Source: Halichondria panicea | Lineage: Eukaryota > Porifera > Demospongiae > Suberitida > Halichondriidae | Assembly (NCBI RefSeq): GCF_963675165.1 | Contig: NC_087392.1 | Coordinates: forward strand, 3,803,442-3,867,441 | DNA: 64,000 bases | Direction: 5' to 3' | Shown: positions 57,821 through 64,000 of the stretch, piece after piece | Layout of the letters: each line of letters starts with the position of its first letter | Position numbering within the stretch: position 1 is the first letter of the stretch | Translations under genes and position numbers: made by a program | The notes under the pieces: generated by a model | What the model was told of the DNA's origin: nothing | Seen by the model: only the letters and a program-made list of their open reading frames with translations | The model's database searches: none

Positions 57821-58154
57821 TAGTCGAGCGCCGCCGCCCTCCGTGAAGGAGGACGGGAATCAAGCCTATCTACAGTTTTGTTCTGGCCTGTTACGCAATA
57901 GTATCATGAATATCATTCATTCTATGTGGGTGCTAGCTAATAGCGATGAATATCATTTATTAAAGTGGGTGTTGGCCACGCCTCTCAGTCAATCCAACGT
58001 GTGCAAAATTCACACATGGTAAAGTTGAGTGGGTGTGATCAATCCACTTGAGATCCTGCAATCTGATTGGAGCTGGTGAATTCCACCAGCAGAACAAAAC
58101 TGTGGATAGACTTGATTCCCGATCTCCTTCCGGGCGGGCGGCGGCGCCCGACTA
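57821..58154. mobile_element. MITE with ~60-bp inverted ends and a 9-bp target duplication (MULE-like)
   Basis: Flanked on both sides by ATACCCAAC (57812-57820 and 58155-58163). Ends TAGTCGAGCGCCGCCGCCC and GGGCGGCGGCGCCCGACTA; arms continue through GGGAATCAAG..CTATC.ACAGT to about 60 bp. A 9-bp duplication with long ends is the mark of Mutator-type elements. Confidence 0.85.
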
Positions 58155-58664
58155 ATACCCAACCACTCGCAGAGGGTTGGACTCCGCCCAACTAGCTATA
58201 CAGTACGGTAGACAAAGTCCAAAAAATTTCCAGTCACATTCTAGCATTCTAGATTATCATTATCATTTAATTAAAAGTGAAAGATGGTCAACCTGGCATT
58301 AACTTAATCAGTTTATGAACCCCAGATATAATTATAGCTACAATTAATAATGAAAACTTATCTTTTGCAGGATGGAGACACACCAGAACAAGTTCCATTT
58401 CCACAGCCATGCATATCGTATGCCAGTAATTCTAGAAAGGAACAATCTACACTTTGTACGTCAGCCTTGAGCATGTGAATTCTGGAAACCACGTGTACAT
58501 AGATCTAGGATGTATGTCTGGCCATAGATACTATAATTTATAGTATCTATGGCCTGGCTCTGATCGTCACTAAAGATCTGAAATAAAATTTTTCTCTGTG
58601 ATCCTTACCAAAATAAACAATAACAACCTGTGAGGCCTCATAAGTGCAGAGTTAGCGCTGAGCT

Positions 58665-60377
58665 ATGAGCTGGTTTTTGTTACTCCTTTTGTTGGCGGCT
58701 TCAATAGCTGCACATGCCGCGCAGCCAAACATTCTGTTCATACTCACAGATGACCAAGATGTGACTGCTCACTCGCTGGACTATATGAAACAGCTACAGA
58801 GTATCCTTAGAGATGGTGGAACTGAATATCTAAACTACTTCGTACCTACCGGGCTGTGTTGCCCTAGCCGCTCCTCACTAATATCGGGTCAGTTCTGCCA
58901 CAATACTGGCATCTGGGACAATGGCGACCTCAACAACAAGACGCATTTGAGCGGTGGCTTGAAAAAAATTATCGAGACAGGGCTGGAAAAAGTAACCATT
59001 TCTACTCAGTTGAAAGAAGCTGGTTACGAGACGTACCTTGTAGGAAAGTATATGAATGGTTATGACGATGGACAAGCAAGCCATGTACCGCCTGGTTGGG
59101 ATCATTGGTATGGTATGACCGATACTGCATACTATGGAAGTCATTTTTCAGTCAATGGGAAGCTTTTGAAAACTTCAAAGGAAACTTATCAAACAGATTT
59201 TATCGGTGAAACAGTGGCAAATTTTCTGCAGGGTCGTAAAGATCGCAAAGATGTAAAGCCTTTCTTCATGTATGTTTCACCATTTGCCCCACATTCCCCT
59301 TCTCTACCAGCTAAACGACACGCCTCTTTGTTCTCAAACCTGTCAGCCCCTCGGTACCCTTCCTACAACCCTTTAGACAACATACAGAACCAGAAACCAT
59401 CATGGATCAAAACTCTGCCCGAGCTAGATCAAACACAACTCAGCTCTATTGATGAGTTTTATCGTAATCGCCTGAGAGCTTTACAGGCTATTGATGAAAT
59501 GCTACTAAATCTAACCACTCTTCTAGACAAGCAAGGACAGTTGGAAAATACGTTCATCTTTTATATGGGTGACAATGGACAGCATCTTGGCGACTTCAGA
59601 TTACCTGCTGGAAAGCGCCAAGCTTACGATACTGATGTACGAGTACCATTCTTGGTACGAGGACCAGGCGTTCCAAAAGGAGGTAGAGTGACAGAAATTG
59701 TTATGAGTGTGGACTTATTTCCGACTTGGACGGAGCTAGCTAATGGGGAAATACCTAATGATCACGTTGTTGACGGTCAAAGCTTTACATCACTCCTCTC
59801 TGGCAAAGTGAGCATGCAACCTGAGATAAACACATTTCGTTCTGTAGCTCTTACTGAGCTTTTTGGGGGGTCGTCAAATATGGGACAACGTTACCACGGA
59901 ATGCCTGGCTATGAGCGTAACAGGTTTTGGAATAATACGTACCAGTCTGTACGAATCATTAACGGCAGTGACTGGGCTGCGCATGCCAACTGGATGTACA
60001 CTGAATGGTGCACGGAGGAGAGAGAGTTTTACAATCTCACTGACGATCCTCATGAGATAAACAACCTGGTTAAAAAGATGGATCCCATGCTAATACAAAA
60101 ACTGTCTACTCTACTAGCTAGCTTGGCCAACTGTACAGGGAGTGCTTGTTGGAAGATTGACTATGGTCGCATTACAGAGCAAGCTAGTCAGACTATAAAC
60201 TACAGTGGAAAGCTTCACTGCTTTAATCCACCGGATATGCCAGGAGATAGAAGTAATGACGAAGAGTCAGAAACTGACTACTGCTCTGGTATGTATAGAT
60301 ATGGATTTCCATTTGCCGATAGTGACGAAGTGTCAGCTGATATTCTGGAGCAATGGAATGTGTGTGAACGTCTATAG
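58665..60377 (+). CDS. sulfatase, N-acetylglucosamine-6-sulfatase-like, single exon, intact
   Basis: 570 codons, uninterrupted, from ATG 58665 (signal peptide MSWFLLLLLLAASIAAHA) to a TAG at 60375-60377. Sulfatases remove sulfate esters in lysosomes or outside the cell. Visible: metal-binding ILTDDQD (residues ~27-32), the formylglycine signature CCPSRSS with the modified Cys at residue 65, LVGKYMNGYDDG, SPFAPHSPS with its His, YMGDNGQHLGDF (metal-binding Asp ~303), and GKRQAYDTDVRVPFLVRGPG. Length and the LCCPSR, DDQD and PLLVRGPG-like order fit GNS (about 550 residues) better than arylsulfatases A/B. Many NxT/S sites. No intron anywhere, unlike REP and DHHC nearby. Confidence 0.88.
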   Translation: MSWFLLLLLLAASIAAHAAQPNILFILTDDQDVTAHSLDYMKQLQSILRDGGTEYLNYFVPTGLCCPSRSSLISGQFCHNTGIWDNGDLNNKTHLSGGLKKIIETGLEKVTISTQLKEAGYETYLVGKYMNGYDDGQASHVPPGWDHWYGMTDTAYYGSHFSVNGKLLKTSKETYQTDFIGETVANFLQGRKDRKDVKPFFMYVSPFAPHSPSLPAKRHASLFSNLSAPRYPSYNPLDNIQNQKPSWIKTLPELDQTQLSSIDEFYRNRLRALQAIDEMLLNLTTLLDKQGQLENTFIFYMGDNGQHLGDFRLPAGKRQAYDTDVRVPFLVRGPGVPKGGRVTEIVMSVDLFPTWTELANGEIPNDHVVDGQSFTSLLSGKVSMQPEINTFRSVALTELFGGSSNMGQRYHGMPGYERNRFWNNTYQSVRIINGSDWAAHANWMYTEWCTEEREFYNLTDDPHEINNLVKKMDPMLIQKLSTLLASLANCTGSACWKIDYGRITEQASQTINYSGKLHCFNPPDMPGDRSNDEESETDYCSGMYRYGFPFADSDEVSADILEQWNVCERL

Positions 60378-60898
60378 ACAAGACTCCTTGAATCTAGCTT
60401 TTATGATGATTTAGTTAAGTTTCCAGAAAAGTACTTTATAGTTTTTTTTTTCTATAATTATGTTAGATCAGTACTGTAGTTTTGCATCATACTGATTTAT
60501 GAATGCATGTGCAAAAAATATGCCTGGGAGTATAATGGTGAAACTCGAGTCTCTCTGTAAGGAACTCTGTTTGTGATATGATGCGCTTTGCACTCGGGAG
60601 CGCGAGGCTTGGTGCGTTTCAGGGATACCTAAATCTTCTGTCATACTGCAGCATCTTTGAGACCTGCATAATTCCAATCGCAGGCATGGTTGTGAGACGT
60701 GGCTCTTGGACTCCACACCACTCACGTCAATAACTGTCAGCTATAAAAGTGCATGCACGAGATTGATTCTAACCAGAGGAGGTACATCGGCCTGGGATCG
60801 ATATTAGATCCACCCACTTGAATAGTGCTGAATGTCTGTTCTTGTCTTGTGTATACACAAACATGCACAAAATTTAATGATACAGCTTCACTAGTCAC
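60378..60898. other. sulfatase 3' flank
   Basis: No canonical AATAAA close to the stop is seen; AT-rich text with no gene recognised. Confidence 0.4.
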
Positions 60899-61082
60899 TG
60901 GTGGCCAGTGGGTAAAGCACTCGACTCAAGATCAGAAGGTTGAGAGTTCGAGTCCCATCAGTATAGTAGCAGAAACATTTTCTAAGGAGTTTACTCAGCT
61001 TTGCCCTGAAAAATGAGTAGGTGTTCATCTCTGTCCACCGCATCCTGACGGATGGGATGTAAAGCCGGAGGTCCCGGGGGAT
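60899..61082 (+). mobile_element. tRNA-derived SINE
   Basis: Head resembles a tRNA: A-box-like TGGCCAGTGGGTAAAGC, GACTCAAGATC in the anticodon arm position, B-box GTTCGAGTCCC. The body has CATCCTGACGGATGGGATGT then AAAGCCGGAGGTCCCGG, a conserved-domain-like block seen in invertebrate SINEs. The tRNA part is too diverged (missing closing acceptor stem) to be a working gene. Confidence 0.65.
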
Positions 61083-61087
61083 CTGAC

Positions 61088-61119
61088 CATAGATTGAAGA
61101 GTTAGCTCTTCAATCTATG
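61088..61119. repeat. perfect 32-bp palindrome at the SINE end
   Basis: CATAGATTGAAGAGTT with its complement AGCTCTTCAATCTATG forms a hairpin without loop. Confidence 0.8.
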
Positions 61120-61289
61120 ATCTGACGCAATAAGCTTCAAGCTTCCTTCAAACCCTCGCCAGCCACAACAGTGGTAAAACCTGGCAGGGTTTCGTAAAGG
61201 AAAAAAAACTTTATTTGTCAACCCTGTACATGCAGCCAAAAATATAGGTTCTATAGAAGCGACATTAAGTTCACTAATCGTTGAAAAAA

Positions 61290-61591
61290 TCATTGTAGTG
61301 AGTTAAAAGCTATAGTTGCTGCTGATTCTTGTGCTTTTTGTGTTGAAGAACGCACTTCTCCATCTATATATCCGATCTGAGGAGCCAAGACTGTGGCTTG
61401 ATACCCTCCCCTGACTTCTTTGTACTTGTACTCAATTTTTACGTTTCTGTCACACCTTTCCTTCAGCAGTGCTTCAAGCTGGGCAATAGGGTTAGTAACT
61501 ATAGCTATTGGTGCTAATGATGAGGTGGCCAAAGGAGGTTCAACTTCAGAGGATCCAATTGTGGTAGGTACAGTAGGTGTAGTAGACTGAC
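61290..61591 (-). CDS. last exon of a gene with a dsRNA-binding-like domain
   Basis: Acceptor CCCATGCAG, exon 302 nt, stop TGA at 61290-61292. A Ser/Thr/Pro linker is followed by NPIAQLEALLKERCDRNVKI, EYKYKEVRGGYQATV and STQKAQESAATIAFNSL, the alpha-beta-beta-beta-alpha order and C-terminal KAxESAA helix of dsRNA-binding motifs. The exon needs one base from its predecessor (phase 1). A MITE (61603-62142) lies a few bases upstream of the acceptor, and the predecessor exon may be one of the repeated exons in 62275-64000. Confidence 0.6.
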
Positions 61592-61602
61592 CTGCATGGG
61601 AG

Positions 61603-62142
61603 TAGAGTAAACAACCGATTATCGAACACGTGCTATTTTCGAACGCTTGTTCTCGAGGACAGCAGCTCAGAGCACTAAGCTGATAGCACCTAGGTATAGA
61701 CAAGGTAAGGCTCTATTCAAGTCTAAACTCACGGCCAACCAAAAGCTTCTTCGGCGGAGTGACAGGGCCAAATACTCGAACAGATTTAGCTTGAACATAG
61801 CCATGATTCTTCGAACTCTCTCTCTCGTATCGACAGAAGGCTCTAAGCAGCTAGCTATAATGCATGACCGTAATCTACAACTAGTAAACTATGTACAGCT
61901 CTGGTTTCGAGGTCTGACTCCAAACCGTTAGATAATGGTGGCCTCCTAGTTCGAACTAAATCTGTTCGAGTATTTGGCCCTGTCACTCCGCCGAAGAAGC
62001 TTTTGGTTGGCCATGAGTTTGGACTTGAATAGAACCTTACCTTGTCTATACCTAGGTACTATCAGCTTAGTGCTTTGAGCCGCTGTCCTCGAAAACAAGC
62101 GTTTGAAAATAGCATGTGTTCGATAATCGGTTGTTTACTCTA
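61603..62142. mobile_element. MITE with ~170-bp inverted ends, TA target site
   Basis: TA then GAGTAAACAACCGATTATCG; the right arm mirrors it to CGATAATCGGTTGTTTACTC then TA. Arms share CTATACCTAGGTA-type and GTGACAGGGCCAAATACTCG blocks. The centre contains unrelated sequence of ~190 bp. A half copy is at 44770-44997. Confidence 0.88.
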
Positions 62143-62320
62143 TATGGACGAATAGAGTTTAATGCAAAAAAAAGAAAAAGATTGCATAAATTAACACTAT
62201 AATCTCCTAAAAGCCTACATGTAGCAACAAATAAATAATTAACCATGGTCATTACCCGAGGGCGGCCACGGGTATAGTAGTCCGTTGGTTTGTTTATGTG
62301 TGACATGTGAGTCTACTCAC

Positions 62321-62410
62321 CTGGATGCCATAACACTGCGTTTACAGCATGGATGCCTCCACACAACAAGTTATTAGTTTTAATTGTTGCAGATGTCGAT
62401 GTTAAAGCTT
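62321..62410 (-). CDS. candidate repeated exon, copy 1
   Basis: 90 nt, preceded by AAAG and followed by GTGAGT; phase 1 at both ends. Open in the frame that feeds the dsRNA-binding-like exon at 61591, reading TSATIKTNNLLCGGIHAVNA then VLWHP. No homologue recognised. Confidence 0.4.
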
Positions 62411-63554
62411 CTTTGTCGTATAAAAGCGAGCAAAAGCTGAACTTGCACATGGCTACCTCTACACGCAACCTTTATTCGAGGTAGAGATCTACATAAACAG
62501 TTATTTGCAGCTGAAGTGATCCTTTACCGGTCTGTGTTGAAAGTAGAATTGTAGGTTGTTGCTTTTCATTACTGTTGTATAACTGAACACTCTTCTGGTT
62601 TTTATATTCATGCCAGCAGCCGAGGGTTAGCACTTCAGTGCTCTACTTGGTTTGTTTGTTTGTGCATGTGTGACATGTGTGACATGTATGTGAGTCTACT
62701 CATCTTGGATGCCATAACACTGCGTTTACAACATGGATAGCCTTCACACAACAAGTTATTAGTTTTAATTGTGGCAGATTTCGATGTTGAAGCTTTGTTG
62801 TCATAATAAAAGCTAATAAGCTTAAATCTGCACGTTGAGCTAGCTATACATGCGGATTTTATTTGAGGCACTTATTTGCACTGAAGTGATCCCGTACCAG
62901 GAACAATGGAAAGGGCACTCAGTAGAAAGCTAGACCTGTGCCTAGTTTGTTGTCTCGGGAGGCTTCTTGGCTGACTCTAGTCTTTATCCTACTCCAGGAG
63001 CCATACTTCTCTAAGACTTCTTTGCTGTGATCCTAGTCCACAGTGCATGCCTCATGTACCACTAAAACTCAAATCAATGTTTCAGCATGCCTCCAGTCTG
63101 GTTTAGTTTTATTGCTCCTGAGTTACTGTGCAAAAAAAAATCAGAGGAGTGATATCACTTCTCTGATTTTTCTATTCATGTCACTAGCCGAGGGTTTGCA
63201 CTTTAGTACTCTAGTTTGTTTGTGTGTGACATGTGAGTCTACTCACCTTTAGTTTTGCTTCATTGTTGTATAAATGAGAAAAAGCTAAACTTGCACATTG
63301 GCTAGCTCTACACGTGACCTTTATTCAAGGTAGATCTACATATTTGCAGCTGAAGTGATTCTTTACTGGTCTCCAGTAAAATTGTATTCTGTAACTGAAC
63401 ACTCCTTAGGTTTTTATGCATCTATTTATTCATGTCAACAGCCGAGGGTTAGCACTACAGTGCTCTAGTTTGGTTTGTTACCCGAGGCTATGCCGCGGCC
63501 AGCGGGTATGGTAGTCGTTTGGTTTGTTTGTGTGTGACATGTGAGTCTACTCAC

Positions 63555-63641
63555 CTGGATGCCGTAGCACTGTGTTTATACAGCATGGATAGCCTTCACG
63601 CAACAAATTATTAGTTTTAACAGTGGCAGACTTTAGCATCG
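63555..63641 (-). CDS. candidate repeated exon, copy 4
   Basis: 87 nt, acceptor CCATAG, donor GTGAGT, phase 1 at both ends. Reads MLKSATVKTNNLLREGYPCC then INTVLRHP, aligned with copy 1 with length changes that keep the frame. Confidence 0.4.
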
Positions 63642-64000
63642 CTATGGAATAAAAGTGAACAAAAGCTAAGAAGCCTGAACTTGCACGTTGGCTTGCTAAC
63701 ACGCGATCTTTATTCAAGGTAGATCTACCTATTTGTAGCTGAGTGATCCTTTATCAGGATCAGTGGACAAAGGGTTCTATTAAAAGTAGAAAGCTAGGGT
63801 TAGGGTTATAGTAGTTGTTACTTCTTATTACTGAATACTCCTCTGGCTTCTATAATTTTCTTATTCATGCCGAGGGTTAGCACTTCAGTGCTCTAGTTTG
63901 TTTGTGTGTGACATGTGTGTCTACTCACCTGGATGCCATAGCACTGCCTCCACACAACAAGTTATTAGTTTTAATTGTGGCAGATTTCGATGTTAAAGCT

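Larger units (their letters stand above)
62275..64000 (-). repeat. tandem array of ~310-560-bp units, each with a candidate exon
   Basis: Units begin near 62288, 62660, 63215, 63525 and 63895; the last runs off the window. Shared blocks: GTGACATGTGAGTCTACTCA, CAACAAGTTATTAGTTTTAA, CTTGCACGTTGGCT-like, TTTATTCAAGGTAGATCTAC, GCAGCTGAAGTGATCC and GCCGAGGGTTAGCACTTCAG. Unit length differs through deletions; the unit at 63215 has lost the exon part. On the minus strand units 1, 4 and 5 have a CATCCAG|GTGAGT donor; unit 2 has AT in place of GT. Confidence 0.8.

Noticed and set aside
60899..60970. Functional tRNA-Leu gene
   Set aside because: A- and B-box-like text is present but the acceptor stem does not pair and a SINE body follows, so it is a SINE head.
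62275..64000. CRISPR array
   Set aside because: Units are hundreds of bases long, irregular, in a eukaryotic genome with splice signals; no short repeat/spacer pattern.

Overview
The window is nuclear DNA from a metazoan. Its genes are split into short exons with GT-AG introns. AT-rich spacers are full of small inverted-repeat elements (MITEs), and decayed copies of many eukaryotic transposon classes are present. The best guess is a demosponge (Amphimedon or Halichondria type). This rests on dense genes separated by MITEs, a long single-exon gene with a beta-helix-like ectodomain and many membrane spans, and paralogues typical of sponge and cnidarian repeats. The species is not proven by the sequence.

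Layout. (1) 54-8210 (+): nine 3' exons of a Rab escort protein (CHM/REP) gene; every splice phase joins. Its 5-kb intron holds a second gene on the same strand (3136-7077) encoding a secreted-type repeat ectodomain, a Cys-rich collar and about eight or nine membrane helices. (2) 9046-10558 (-): ornithine decarboxylase exons lacking the central ~200 codons, with a 1-nt frameshift in the last recognisable exon; probably a pseudogene. (3) 12326-16664 (-): a complete 10-exon DHHC palmitoyltransferase gene of 351 codons. (4) 17388-22010: Ty3/Gypsy fragments in opposing orientations. (5) 22171-26243: a TTAA-flanked element, tandem repeats and a MITE. (6) 26265-31206: an LTR retrotransposon with both LTRs but damaged protease and reverse transcriptase. 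(7) 32490-38775: a region bounded by ~300-bp inverted repeats, holding a decayed DDE_1 (pogo-type) transposase, a spliced ULP1-like protease plus PHD finger gene ending in a symmetric micro-exon array, and an RPA-like OB-fold/zinc-ribbon remnant. (8) 38776-57500: remains of BEL/Pao, Crypton, P-element, pogo/Brinker-type, LINE and ISL2EU elements plus many MITEs. (9) 57821-58154: a MITE with a 9-bp target duplication. (10) 58665-60377 (+): an intact single-exon sulfatase, closest in pattern to N-acetylglucosamine-6-sulfatase. (11) 60899-64000: a tRNA-derived SINE, a last exon encoding a double-stranded-RNA-binding-like domain (-), and a tandem array whose repeat unit carries a phase-matched 87-90 nt exon.

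The host genes do not form a pathway. REP (prenylation of Rabs), DHHC transferase (palmitoylation) and the sulfatase (lysosomal or extracellular glycan turnover) are independent housekeeping functions. The most unusual points are the nested receptor-like gene, the inverted-repeat-bounded composite with its SUMO-protease-like cargo, and two separate arrays of phase-1 symmetric exons.
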